Assembly (NCBI GenBank): GCA_036274055.1
Contig: DASUGM010000210.1
Location: 1 to 16,903 of the forward strand
Source of the DNA: DASUGM01 sp036274055
GTDB taxonomy: Bacteria; Acidobacteriota; Vicinamibacteria; Vicinamibacterales; SCN-69-37
Reading direction: 5' to 3'
Length of the DNA stretch: 16,903 bases
Both the position numbers and the translations under genes were made by a program. A model generated the notes under the pieces. It searched no databases. It was not told the DNA's origin and saw nothing but the letters and a program-made list of their open reading frames with translations. This document shows, piece by piece, positions 1-6,858 of the stretch. The stretch's first letter is position 1; each line of letters opens with the position of its first letter.

Positions 1-326
1 TGATGGGCGACGGCGACCTCGATGCGAGCGAAATCGAAGTCGTCGTCAGCAGTGGCGAGGTGACGTTGCGCGGCGACGTCGAGTCGCGCGAGGCGAAGCG
101 ATTGGCCGAGGATCTGGCCGAGTCGATCCAGGGCGTTTACAACGTCCAGAATCAGCTTCGGGTCAATCGCGAGAATGGCAACGGCGACTCGTCGTCGTCC
201 GACTCTCGCGGAATGTCGGGACGCGGCGGGTCCGAGACCGGCAGCAGCAGCACGATGAGCGGCGGTTCGACTAGCGACGCGTCTTCACGAAACCGTTCGA
301 CCGAGGCGAGCAGCAAGCATCGCTGA
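1..326 (+). CDS. BON-domain protein, 3' end (5' truncated by window)
   Basis: The gene runs in from the left edge; bases 1-2 finish a codon of the form NTG, so the ATG at base 3 is probably internal. The first 56 or so residues match the second half of a BON domain: a segment 'LDASEIEVVVSSGEVTLRGD', a helix rich in Glu and Arg, then 'GVYNVQNQLRV'. BON domains are small alpha-beta modules thought to bind phospholipid or other hydrophobic ligands at the envelope, often in stress-related proteins. After residue 57 the chain turns into a Ser/Gly/Arg/Thr low-complexity tail that is probably disordered. The last 56 bases overlap the 3' end of the convergent lipoprotein frame. The domain call is firm; the specific role cannot be told from the fragment. 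Confidence 0.85.
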   Translation, partial: MGDGDLDASEIEVVVSSGEVTLRGDVESREAKRLAEDLAESIQGVYNVQNQLRVNRENGNGDSSSSDSRGMSGRGGSETGSSSTMSGGSTSDASSRNRSTEASSKHR

Positions 327-1167
327 TCGCCTGAACGGCGGCGGCCAGTGCCCGGCCCGGCGCATGAGCGAATGTCTCATCCGCTGGGCCGGGCACGAAG
401 GCCTGGCGCTGCATGGCGACGTTGGACTGCAGGACCGAAGTCAACAGGTTCGCGGTGACAACGAGCTGGCCAGTGAAGGACGGATCCGTCCACGTCTGCG
501 TCATGTTGCCGGTGATTTTTCCGGCTTCAGTGATATTGAGATTCCACACCTGCGCGATGGTCAGCGTGCCGCTGAGCACGGTTGCGTTGAGGGTGACCGA
601 GCCGTTGGTCGCCATCGTCGCCGAGAACGGCGTCGAAATCAGCTGGCCCAGGGCGGTTTGACCGTTGACGCCGGCGTTGAGTTGCGCCAGCAGCAAACCA
701 TACGGTAACTCGCGGGCGATGGTGAAATTCGTGGTGCAGAAGTCCAGCGTCGTCCAGGAGCCACTCTGCGTGCAGGTGGCCACACCGTAGGTGCCGATCC
801 ACGTGCCCGCGTAATTGGGCCGGACGTTGATGGGTTTGGTGCCGCGCAGCCCCTGGCTCGTCACGAAGATTGTTGCCGCGCCGGCGACCAGGCCGGTCAC
901 GCGGCCGGTGGCGCTATCGACGCTGGCGATGGACGGCTGCTCGCTGCCCCAGACGCCACCAGTCACCGGTTCATTCGTGCCGTTGGAGAAATTGGCGGTC
1001 GCCGTGAACGTCTCCGGCGAGCCCAGCAGCACTTGGGCTCCCGTGGAATTCACCGTGATCGACGTCAGCGTCGGCGTCGGCGTCGTCATCCCGCCGCCTG
1101 AACTCCCACCGCAGGCAACGGCGGACAGACCAACAGCAATCAGCAAGATCGCGACGAGATTACGCAT
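271..1167 (-). CDS. Lipoprotein with bacterial Ig-like (BIG2) domain
   Basis: The start has a short basic n-region, a hydrophobic stretch and a lipobox 'LSAVAC' with Cys at residue 19, followed by Gly/Ser linkers, so the product should be a lipid-anchored envelope protein. Residues about 33-115 look like a BIG2 Ig-like domain: 'LTSITVNSTGAQVLLGSPET', then 'ASVDSATGRVTGLVAGAATI'. Residues about 118-255 are a beta-rich region ('YAGTWIGTYG', 'KITGNMTQTW') of a kind common in acidobacterial lipoproteins of unknown function. There is no clear Shine-Dalgarno sequence. The last 40 or so residues are translated from a strong hairpin (348-396) and beyond, and they overlap the BON gene on the other strand. 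That tail is probably not part of the conserved fold and may reflect a lost stop codon or a small frameshift. Confidence 0.85.
   Translation of the reverse strand: MRNLVAILLIAVGLSAVACGGSSGGGMTTPTPTLTSITVNSTGAQVLLGSPETFTATANFSNGTNEPVTGGVWGSEQPSIASVDSATGRVTGLVAGAATIFVTSQGLRGTKPINVRPNYAGTWIGTYGVATCTQSGSWTTLDFCTTNFTIARELPYGLLLAQLNAGVNGQTALGQLISTPFSATMATNGSVTLNATVLSGTLTIAQVWNLNITEAGKITGNMTQTWTDPSFTGQLVVTANLLTSVLQSNVAMQRQAFVPGPADETFAHAPGRALAAAVQAISDACCSPRSNGFVKTRR
348..396. terminator. Strong hairpin between convergent genes, probable bidirectional terminator
   Basis: Arms 348-368 and 376-396 pair over 21 positions with two mismatches around a 7-base loop. The outer part is a GC-rich core (GTGCCCGGCCCGG). 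It lies just beyond the BON gene stop and inside the 3' part of the convergent lipoprotein frame. No long T-tract follows on either side, so it is not a textbook intrinsic terminator, but its strength and place suit a terminator or RNA 3'-end stabiliser for both genes. Confidence 0.6.
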
Positions 1168-1237
1168 AAGGTTCGGGGTATAGACGGACGAGACGACGAA
1201 GTTTCGACGGGAACCGATCCTGGCCCTGTCTCGTCAT

Positions 1238-1279
1238 ATACCTTGTGACGCAAGACATATGGCGCTACCATTAGAGCAA
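1238..1279 (+). promoter_or_regulatory. Candidate promoter and PadR operator of the first padR
   Basis: An imperfect dyad ATACCTTG-N5-CAAGACAT occupies 1238-1258, with perfect inner CTTG/CAAG arms and an outer ACAT half like known PadR sites. A possible -35 TTGTGA (1243-1248) lies 17 bases before a possible -10 TACCAT (1266-1271). Transcription would then begin within a base or two of the ATG at 1280, giving a leaderless message. This is the weakest of the four padR control regions here. Confidence 0.45.
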
Positions 1280-1663
1280 ATGGCCGTAGAAAACGACGCC
1301 GAGGACCGGAAAAGCATCGAGCGGGAGCTCAAACGAGGGGCCCTCGAACTCATCGTGCTGCACCTGCTGGCGCCGGGCGAGGCCTACGGCTACGAGATCG
1401 TCGCCAAGCTGACCGCGGAGACGAACGGGACGCTGGCGATCACGGACGGCACGCTCTATCCAGTGCTCTACCGGCTCGAGCGCGCCGGCTTCGTGTCGGT
1501 GCGCTGGGAAACGCCACAGCGCGGCGTGCCGCGGAAGTACTACCAGCTGACCGACACCGGACGAGCCGAACTGGTCCGGCTGAAGCGCGAGTGGACCTCG
1601 TTTGCGGCTGCGATGTCGAAGCTGCTGAGCGCGAAGGGAGTTCGCGATGACGATGACCGCTGA
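1280..1663 (+). CDS. PadR-family transcriptional regulator (first of four)
   Basis: Winged-helix repressor of about 127 residues. The PadR core is plain: 'KRGALELIVLHLLAPGEAYG' (first helices), 'YEIVAKL', then 'ITDGTLYPVLYRLERAGFV' (recognition helix and wing entry), 'RKYYQLTDTGRAEL', and a C-terminal helix for dimerisation. An upstream in-frame ATG at 1259 would add seven residues, but that ATG abuts the dyad and has no ribosome site; 1280 fits a promoter at 1243-1271 and is preferred. The stop overlaps the next gene, whose ribosome site (AAGGGAG, 1633-1639) lies inside this frame. PadR proteins commonly repress their own operon and an adjacent membrane protein; here the partner is an HAAS/RDD protein, not a permease. 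Ligand unknown. Confidence 0.93.
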   Translation: MAVENDAEDRKSIERELKRGALELIVLHLLAPGEAYGYEIVAKLTAETNGTLAITDGTLYPVLYRLERAGFVSVRWETPQRGVPRKYYQLTDTGRAELVRLKREWTSFAAAMSKLLSAKGVRDDDDR

Positions 1664-2261
1664 GCAATACATCGAACGGGTGATCGACGCGATGCCGCGG
1701 GCCACGCCGCTCCGCGCGCAAATCGCGATGGAGTTGCGGAGCAACATCGCCGAGCGCGTCGGCAACGGTCAGCCGCTCGCCGATGTCATCGGCCAACTCG
1801 GCGATCCGGGCAAACTCGCCGAGTCGTACCTGGCGGCCGAGCCGCTGATCGCGGGCAATCCGTTTCGCCGTCTGGCGGCGAAGATTCTCGACGTCATCAT
1901 CGTGCTCGCCGCGATCGTGCCGGTGCTGCTCTTCACCGGGCTGCTCGCGCGCTCGGAAGGCGTGTGGGTGGTGCTGTTGCTGATCCTTTTGATCGGCACG
2001 AGCATCGTCTTTTTCTTCTACACGATTGCCGCGGAGACGCTGTACAGCCAGACGATCGGCAAGTGGCTGCTCCACTTGCGCGTCGTTCGCGAGAGCGGCG
2101 CGCGCATCAGTCTCGGCCAGGCGGTCGTCCGTCAGTTGCCGGCGGTCCTGCAGGTTGGGTGGATCGACGCGTTCTTCGCGCTGTTCACGGAGAAGAGTCA
2201 GCGCGCGTTCGAGATGTTGTCAAAGACGCGCGTCGTCGTCGCGTCACAGGAGGTCAAATGA
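1647..2261 (+). CDS. HAAS-like domain plus RDD-family membrane protein
   Basis: The N-terminus, about residues 5-65 ('EQYIERVIDAMPRATPLRAQ' onward to 'QLGDPGKLAESYLA'), resembles the helical HAAS/permease-prefix modules that often sit next to PadR genes. After it comes an RDD domain: 'FRRLAAKILDVIIVLAAIVP' carries the Arg and Asp of the first segment, a second hydrophobic stretch lies at about residues 108-128, and 'SQTIGKWLLHLRVV' with 'ISLGQAVVRQL' forms the typical second half. Role unknown; RDD proteins are small polytopic proteins, some linked to ion exchange. The start at 1647 is supported by AAGGGAG ending 7 bases upstream. The gene overlaps padR by 17 bases and the next gene by 4 (ATGA), so three-gene translational coupling is likely. 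Confidence 0.88.
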   Translation: MTMTAEQYIERVIDAMPRATPLRAQIAMELRSNIAERVGNGQPLADVIGQLGDPGKLAESYLAAEPLIAGNPFRRLAAKILDVIIVLAAIVPVLLFTGLLARSEGVWVVLLLILLIGTSIVFFFYTIAAETLYSQTIGKWLLHLRVVRESGARISLGQAVVRQLPAVLQVGWIDAFFALFTEKSQRAFEMLSKTRVVVASQEVK

Positions 2262-2785
2262 GTACGCATCGTTACGCCGCACGCCTGGTCGTCGTTACCA
2301 CCATCGCCATCGCGGCGACCGCCGCGGTCACCACCTGGGCCCAGGCCCCGCAGGATATGACGCCCGCGTCGATGAACACGCTGATCAGCGAGGTGCGTCA
2401 GTTGCGGGTCGCCGTCGAGGAGAGCGGCAAGCGCCAGACCGAGACCCAGGCGCTGGCCGTGTATTTGTCCGCGCAGCAGAGCCGGCTGGTGCAAATCAGC
2501 CAGCAGCTCCAGTCGACGCGCACGGAGCTGACCGAGGCGAGCGGGCAACTGCAGCAGTTCAAGACCCTGCTCACGTCGATGCAGCCCGACGCCCTCTCGA
2601 TCAATCCGACCGAACGCAAGGAAGCCGAGGGCATGATGCAGCTCTTCAAGCCCCAGCTGGATCAGGCGGCCCTGAAGGAGCAGCAGCTCAGGGCCCGGGA
2701 AGCCGAGCTGGCGCAGGCCCTGGTGACCGAACAAGGACGGTGGTCGGATCTGATCACCCGGCTGGAACAGATGATCAAGCGGTGA
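2258..2785 (+). CDS. Exported coiled-coil protein of unknown function
   Basis: 175 residues. The start is fixed by AGGAGG at 2248-2253 and by the 4-base ATGA overlap with the RDD gene. Residues 1-29 are a signal peptide (RLVVVTTIAIAATAAVTTWA) with likely cleavage before 'QAPQ'. The mature part is almost all helical and heptad-like: 'LISEVRQLRVAVEESGKRQT', 'SAQQSRLVQISQQLQSTRTE', and 'EQQLRAREAELAQALVTEQG', with a Pro-containing break near 'SMQPDALSINPTER'. It ends in a helix 'WSDLITRLEQMIKR'. No enzyme motif is visible. Placed last in the PadR-RDD operon, it may be a periplasmic partner or spacer for the membrane protein; that is inference. Confidence 0.85.
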   Translation: MSTHRYAARLVVVTTIAIAATAAVTTWAQAPQDMTPASMNTLISEVRQLRVAVEESGKRQTETQALAVYLSAQQSRLVQISQQLQSTRTELTEASGQLQQFKTLLTSMQPDALSINPTERKEAEGMMQLFKPQLDQAALKEQQLRAREAELAQALVTEQGRWSDLITRLEQMIKR

Positions 2786-2787
2786 CG

Positions 2788-2827
2788 AGAGCCGATTTCT
2801 TCTCGGCACAGACTCGAAAACGGCTCT
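2788..2827 (+). promoter_or_regulatory. Two mutually exclusive stem-loops after the coiled-coil gene
   Basis: AGAGCCG (2788-2794) pairs perfectly with CGGCTCT (2821-2827). Within it, GCCGA (2791-2795) can instead pair with TCGGC (2803-2807) around a 7-base loop. The two pairings share bases and cannot form together. The element could end the upstream operon or act as a leader of the next gene; no poly-T follows. Confidence 0.3.
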
Positions 2828-2840
2828 AGTCTGGGGGCGT

Positions 2841-2883
2841 CTTTCGGAGGTAAAGTGAACCCTCTAACATTTCCGAAAGAGGA
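2841..2883 (+). promoter_or_regulatory. 5' leader hairpin covering the ribosome site of the next gene
   Basis: CTTTCGGA (2841-2848) and TCCGAAAG (2872-2879) are perfect 8-base arms, with a possible inner GAGG/CCTC pairing (2847-2850 with 2861-2864; its outer bases compete with the main stem). The right arm overlaps the Shine-Dalgarno sequence AAAGAGG (2876-2882) used by the ATG at 2888, while the left arm overlaps a second such site, GGAGG (2846-2850), which lies 4 bases before an in-frame GTG at 2855. Pairing would hide both. Confidence 0.4.
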
Positions 2884-2887
2884 CCCC

Positions 2888-3589
2888 ATGCGTTTGGTTT
2901 ACGGACTCACGTTCGCAGTCGCTGCCGCTCTGGTCGTGCCGTCGGCACTCAGCGCGCAGCAGCCCCAGGAAGGTAACCGCAAGGTCGCCGGCGGAATCAT
3001 GATTCCTGGCTGGCAGGGCCAGATCGACGACAGCAAGGAAAACGCCGGATCGAAGCTCGAGGATGCCAAGCTCGAGATGGTGGGCAGCGCCATGAAGGTG
3101 ACGACCGGTCCGGCGCTCGTCTACTGGAATCCGAAGAACGTCGCCACCGGCAACTACACGGTCAAGGCCACGTTCAACGAGCCGCAGTTCCAGAACGTCA
3201 ATACGCATCCGCATCCGTACGGGATTTTCATCGGCGGCAACGATCTCGGCACGCCGAACCGGACGCTGCTCTACTGCTCGGCGTACGGCGACGGACGCTT
3301 CATCACCCGCATCTTCGGACCCGCGGTCGTCAACCTGAATGGCCGCGGCGAAGCGAACCCGGCGATCAACAAGGCGCCGGGCATCGGTCAGCCCGTCAAG
3401 CAGGACATCGCGGTCAGCGTCACCGGCGACAGCGTCACCTGCTCGATCAACGGCACCGTGGTCGGCACCTACGCCAAGGCCGACGTCGTCGGCCCCGGCA
3501 AGCTGAAGTCCACTGACGGGATCTACGGCATCCGCTTCGCCCACAACACCGACGGCACGGTCAGCGGCCTGACGATGACGAAGAACTAG
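2888..3589 (+). CDS. Exported beta-rich protein, possible concanavalin-like fold
   Basis: 233 residues from the ATG at 2888, which follows AAAGAGG by 5 bases and gives a textbook signal peptide: basic start, 'LTFAVAAALVVPSALSA', cleavage before 'QQPQ'. An in-frame GTG at 2855 with its own GGAGG would add 'MNPLTFPKEDP' and spoil the n-region. The mature part is beta-rich with repeated Gly/Asn turns: 'GGIMIPGWQGQIDDSKENAG', 'HPHPYGIFIGGNDL', 'SVTGDSVTCSINGTVVGTYA', and a closing 'GIYGIRFAHNTDGTVSGLTM'. This pattern recalls the jelly-roll domains of secreted DUF1080-type sugar-binding proteins, where 'VxCxINGxxVG' is a usual strand pair. No catalytic residues can be named. A terminator follows within 25 bases, so it is probably transcribed alone. 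Confidence 0.8.
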   Translation: MRLVYGLTFAVAAALVVPSALSAQQPQEGNRKVAGGIMIPGWQGQIDDSKENAGSKLEDAKLEMVGSAMKVTTGPALVYWNPKNVATGNYTVKATFNEPQFQNVNTHPHPYGIFIGGNDLGTPNRTLLYCSAYGDGRFITRIFGPAVVNLNGRGEANPAINKAPGIGQPVKQDIAVSVTGDSVTCSINGTVVGTYAKADVVGPGKLKSTDGIYGIRFAHNTDGTVSGLTMTKN

Positions 3590-3611
3590 TACGGTCATCT
3601 CGCACGGACCG

Positions 3612-3637
3612 GCGCCGGGTGGGGCGGCGCTTTGTTC
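3612..3637 (+). terminator. Intrinsic-like terminator
   Basis: GCGCCG (3612-3617) and CGGCGC (3625-3630) form a perfect 6-base stem with a 7-base loop, followed directly by TTTGTT. It begins 22 bases after the stop of the exported beta-rich protein gene. The T-run is interrupted, so efficiency is uncertain. Confidence 0.65.
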
Positions 3638-3780
3638 GTTCTTTGGTTCGGGGGTTCGGGGGTTCGGGCGTTCCGTTCTTTCGTTCGAACGTTCAACGGT
3701 TCTCAGTTCACGGAACTGAAGAACGCAAGAACGGAAGAACGGAACGCCCGAACTCCCGAACCCCCGAACGAAAGAACGAC
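3634..3780. repeat. Long imperfect palindrome of 8-base GAACNNNN/NNNNGTTC units
   Basis: The left arm (3634-3709) and right arm (3713-3780) are reverse complements with a few mismatches and a gap of about 6-8 bases, around a 3-base centre (CAGTTC-ACG-GAACTG, 3704-3718). Both arms are also internally periodic: on the right arm GAAC recurs every 8 bases for most of the length, with the other four bases varying (TGAA, GCAA, GGAA, TCCC, CCCC, GAAA). On the left arm GGTTCGGG appears three times in a row. A frame read across it is low-complexity and not believed. It separates the terminator of the preceding gene from the promoter of the second padR. Confidence 0.85.
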
Positions 3781-3787
3781 ACCGATC

Positions 3788-3821
3788 TAGACATAGTCAC
3801 GTCATGTGACTATGATGGCCC
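3788..3821 (+). promoter_or_regulatory. Promoter overlapped by a perfect operator palindrome, leaderless padR
   Basis: TAGACA (3788-3793) and TATGAT (3811-3816) are good -35 and -10 hexamers with exactly 17 bases between. A perfect dyad CATAGTCAC-N5-GTGACTATG (3792-3814) fills the spacer and overlaps both hexamers, so a bound dimer should block polymerase. Transcription would start 6-7 bases past the -10, at the ATG at 3822. No Shine-Dalgarno sequence is present, which fits a leaderless message. Confidence 0.8.
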
Positions 3822-4199
3822 ATGCCGCGCGACCCTCGCGATCTCCTGCCCTTGAAACCTTTCGTCTTTCACGTCCTTGTCGTCCTGCTCGACGGCGAGC
3901 TGCACGGCTGGGGTCTGCTGCGCGCGCTCGAGCCGCGGCTGGGCGCGCAAGTGCTGCCCGGCCAGCTTTATCGCCAGCTCGAGGCGATGCTGGCGGAGCA
4001 ACTGATCGAGGAGCATGGCGCGCCGTCGCGACCGTCGAGAAACGAGCGCGATGATCGCGTCGGCGGCGCGGCGCCGAAGCGGTTCTTCCGGTTGACGCCG
4101 TTCGGCCGCGCGGTAGCCAGGGCCGAGGCGCGCCGGCTGGAGGCGATGGTCGACGAACTGCGCGACAAGCGGCTGTTGCCGGAGCGAGGCCGGTCGTGA
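3822..4199 (+). CDS. PadR-family regulator of ADOP permease 1
   Basis: 125 residues. The winged-helix core is recognisable although divergent: 'LKPFVFHVLVVLLDGELHGW', 'GLLRALEPRL', 'VLPGQLYRQLEAMLAEQLIE' (recognition helix region with the family's G-x-LYR pattern), then a wing 'KRFFRLTPFGRAVARAEARR' and a C-terminal helix. A charged insert 'SRPSRNERDDRVGGAAP' lengthens the wing relative to its neighbours. The ATG sits at the predicted transcription start. The stop overlaps the GTG start of the permease by 4 bases. It most likely represses its own operon through the palindrome at 3792-3814; the inducing signal is unknown. Confidence 0.92.
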   Translation: MPRDPRDLLPLKPFVFHVLVVLLDGELHGWGLLRALEPRLGAQVLPGQLYRQLEAMLAEQLIEEHGAPSRPSRNERDDRVGGAAPKRFFRLTPFGRAVARAEARRLEAMVDELRDKRLLPERGRS

Positions 4200-6841
4200 G
4201 CCGCGTCGGCGACGCCATCTACCGGCTCTGCCTGCGCGCGTTTCCTCCGCAATCGCGCAGGCGGTTTGCCGATGACATGGCGCACCTGCTGGCCGAGCAA
4301 GACCGGCAGTTGACCGGCCGGCCGTTCGCGCGGGCGTCGTTGTGGCTGCGCGCGGTGTGGGACGCGCTGACCAACGGCATCGGCGCGCGCCTGCGCGGCA
4401 CCGGCGTCTCCCAGACGCCGCCGCCGGAACGGCCGCGGCGGCCGCGCAGCACCAACCTCTTCCGGGACACCCGCTTCGCGATCCGCGGCCTGCGCCGCGC
4501 GCCGGGCGTGACCGCCGTCGCGGTGATTGCGCTCGCGCTCGGCATCGGCGTCAACGCCGCGCTCTTCAGCGTCGTCCATGCGGTGTTGCTGGCGCCGCTT
4601 CCCTATCCCGACGCCGATCGCGTCGTCCTGCTCTGGCTGCGGAACCCGGGCTTCGGCAACGTCTCGCTCTCGCCGCGCCAGTCCGACGTCGCCGGCTGGC
4701 GCGCGGCACGCGGGCTGTCGTCGATCGTCCAATATGCGGCCCAGCCGTTCACGCTCGACGACGGTAACGCACCGGATGTCGTCAACGCCCTGCTCGTCGA
4801 CGTCGAGCTGTTCGCATTCGCGAACCTGCGCGTTGGCGTCGGCCGCGCGTTCACGGCCGCCGACGCCGCCAGTTCCGCCAGCGCGCGCGTGATTCTGCTC
4901 AGCGACGAGTTGTGGTCGACACGCTACGGCCGCGATCCCGGCATCATCGGCCGCACCGTCGACCTCGACGAGACGCGTTACCAGATCGTCGGCGTGATGC
5001 CGGCGTGGTTCCATCTTCCTCCTCCGACCGGCAAGGCCGAGCTGTTCCTGCCGCTGCCGCCGCCGGAGATCGGCCCGAACAACCAGCCGCGCTATCGGCC
5101 GGTGTCGGCGATGGCGCGGTTGGCCCCGGGTGTGTCCATCGAAGCCGCGCAGGCCGAGCTGTCGTCGCTGCTGCCGCCCGAGCGCGCGAAATGGAAGGCC
5201 TATTTGATGTCGCCATCGACCGCGACTGGCGAGATCATGCGACATGCGCTCGCCGTGCTCGCCGGCGCGGTCGGCTGCGTGCTGCTGATCGCTTGCGCCA
5301 ACGTCGCGCACCTGCTGCTGGCGCGTAACGCGTCGCGCCGCCGCGAGTTCGCGGTGCGCGCGGCGCTCGGCGCGTCGCGCGGCCGCCTCGTCGCGCAGCT
5401 GATGACGGAGACCGTGCTGCTCGCCGCCATCGGCGGCGCGGCCGGCGCCGGCCTCGCCGCGCTGCTGCTCGCGGCGCTCGCCGCCTGGCGGCCGGACGAT
5501 CTGCGGCAGCTCGAGTACGTGCAGCTCGGCTGGCAGACCGTCGTCTTCCTCGCCGCCGTGTCGGTCGCTGCCGGCGTGCTCATCGGTTGGCTGCCGGCCT
5601 GGTCGGCGGCGCGGCGCGCCATCTCCGACACCCGCTCCGAGGGCACGCGCACCGTCGGCGAGCGGCGCGGCCGGATCGTCCGGCTCGGACTCAGCGTCGC
5701 CGAGCTGGCGCTTGCGCTCGTGCTCGTCGCTGGCGCCGGCCTGCTGTTGCGCAGCTACGCGCGCCTCGCCGGAGCCGATCTCGGCTTTAGCACGGCCGGC
5801 AACGTCACCGCGGAGATCGAACTGCCGCCGACGCGATACAAGACCCAGCCCGATCAGAAACTGTTCTTCGACCGGCTGCTCGCCGGCTTGCGCGCTGTGC
5901 CTGGCGTCGAGCGCGTGCTCATCGCGACGAGCATTCCACCCAGCGGCGGTCTCTACTTCGGCGACATCGAGATCGATGGATCGCCGAAGCCAGACGGACC
6001 GACGCGCTACGATGGCGGCGGCGTCGGGCCGGGATTCTTCGAGGCGCTCGGCGTACCGATGGTCGAAGGGCGCGGCTTCATCGAGTCCGATCTCGTCTCG
6101 GGCACCAACGTCGCCGTCGTCAGCGCGGCGACCGCGAAGAAGTTCTGGCCCGACGCGTCGGCAATCGGCAAGCGGCTGCGGCTGGGCGGCGGCAGCAGCG
6201 CGTGGACGACGGTCGTCGGCGTCGCCGCCAACATCCGCACGCAGATTTCCGATCTCGAGTCGACGCAGATCTTCACGCCGACGAGCGGCGAGTCCGGGTT
6301 CGGTGTGGTCTTGATTCACACCGCGCCCGACCGCGCCGCCATCGCCCGAGCGATCGCGGCCGCGCGGGCGCAGATTCAGACCATCGATCCCAAGCTGCCG
6401 CTCGGCCGCATCGAGACGCTCGACGACGCCGTCTTTCGATCGAACGTGCGGCCACGTTTCAACGCGCTGCTCCTGGGTGTCCTCGCCGGCGTCGGGCTCG
6501 TGCTCGCCGCCAGCGGTGTCTACGGGGTGATCAACTACTCGGTGGGGTTGCGGACCCGCGAACTGGGCGTGCGCATCGCGCTCGGCGCCACGCCGCGGGA
6601 CCTCGGACGCGCCGTCCTCGGCGAGGCCGCGGCGGTCGGCGCCGCCGGCGTCGCCATTGGGCTCGGCGCATGGATGTTTCTGGGCACGCTGATGCGGTCG
6701 CTCCTCTACAACCTCGAGCCGACCGACGTGGTCACGCTCGCGGCGGTCGCGATGGTGCTGATCGCCACGACGATGATCGCCGCCTGGATTCCGGCGCGAC
6801 GGGCGACGATCGTGGATCCGGTGGTGGCCCTGCGGGACTGA
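4196..6841 (+). CDS. ADOP-type orphan ABC permease 1 (MacB/FtsX, duplicated)
   Basis: 881 residues from GTG 4196. Order: N-terminal permease-prefix segment of the 'YRLCLRAFPPQSRRRFADDM' type (residues 5-70); 'RDTRFAIRGLRRAPGVTAVA' leading into TM1 (about 104-127); first periplasmic MacB core domain (about 130-348); FtsX domain 1 with three membrane segments (about 350-470) containing 'ACANVAHLLLARNASRRREF' and 'VRAALGASRGRLVAQLMTET'; a further membrane segment (497-521); second periplasmic core (525-750); FtsX domain 2 (757-868) ending 'PARRATIVDPVVALRD'. Such duplicated permeases match the ADOP family typical of Acidobacteria. MacB-like permeases work as mechanotransmitters coupling a separate ATPase to periplasmic events. 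No ATPase gene is in the window, so the partner, if any, must be elsewhere. Translationally coupled to padR. Confidence 0.94.
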   Translation: MSRVGDAIYRLCLRAFPPQSRRRFADDMAHLLAEQDRQLTGRPFARASLWLRAVWDALTNGIGARLRGTGVSQTPPPERPRRPRSTNLFRDTRFAIRGLRRAPGVTAVAVIALALGIGVNAALFSVVHAVLLAPLPYPDADRVVLLWLRNPGFGNVSLSPRQSDVAGWRAARGLSSIVQYAAQPFTLDDGNAPDVVNALLVDVELFAFANLRVGVGRAFTAADAASSASARVILLSDELWSTRYGRDPGIIGRTVDLDETRYQIVGVMPAWFHLPPPTGKAELFLPLPPPEIGPNNQPRYRPVSAMARLAPGVSIEAAQAELSSLLPPERAKWKAYLMSPSTATGEIMRHALAVLAGAVGCVLLIACANVAHLLLARNASRRREFAVRAALGASRGRLVAQLMTETVLLAAIGGAAGAGLAALLLAALAAWRPDDLRQLEYVQLGWQTVVFLAAVSVAAGVLIGWLPAWSAARRAISDTRSEGTRTVGERRGRIVRLGLSVAELALALVLVAGAGLLLRSYARLAGADLGFSTAGNVTAEIELPPTRYKTQPDQKLFFDRLLAGLRAVPGVERVLIATSIPPSGGLYFGDIEIDGSPKPDGPTRYDGGGVGPGFFEALGVPMVEGRGFIESDLVSGTNVAVVSAATAKKFWPDASAIGKRLRLGGGSSAWTTVVGVAANIRTQISDLESTQIFTPTSGESGFGVVLIHTAPDRAAIARAIAAARAQIQTIDPKLPLGRIETLDDAVFRSNVRPRFNALLLGVLAGVGLVLAASGVYGVINYSVGLRTRELGVRIALGATPRDLGRAVLGEAAAVGAAGVAIGLGAWMFLGTLMRSLLYNLEPTDVVTLAAVAMVLIATTMIAAWIPARRATIVDPVVALRD

Positions 6842-6858
6842 AAAAGATCGACGGCAAT

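Noticed and set aside
3619..3855. Small frame reading through the GTTC/GAAC palindrome
   Set aside because: Peptide is a repeat product (for example ERKNGRTERPNSRTPERKND) and overlaps a terminator and a promoter.
3968..6319. 783-codon open frame on the minus strand inside ADOP permease 1
   Set aside because: It is antisense to a clear permease and its translation is an Arg/Asp/Gln/Ala mixture without domains; long antisense frames are common at this GC level.
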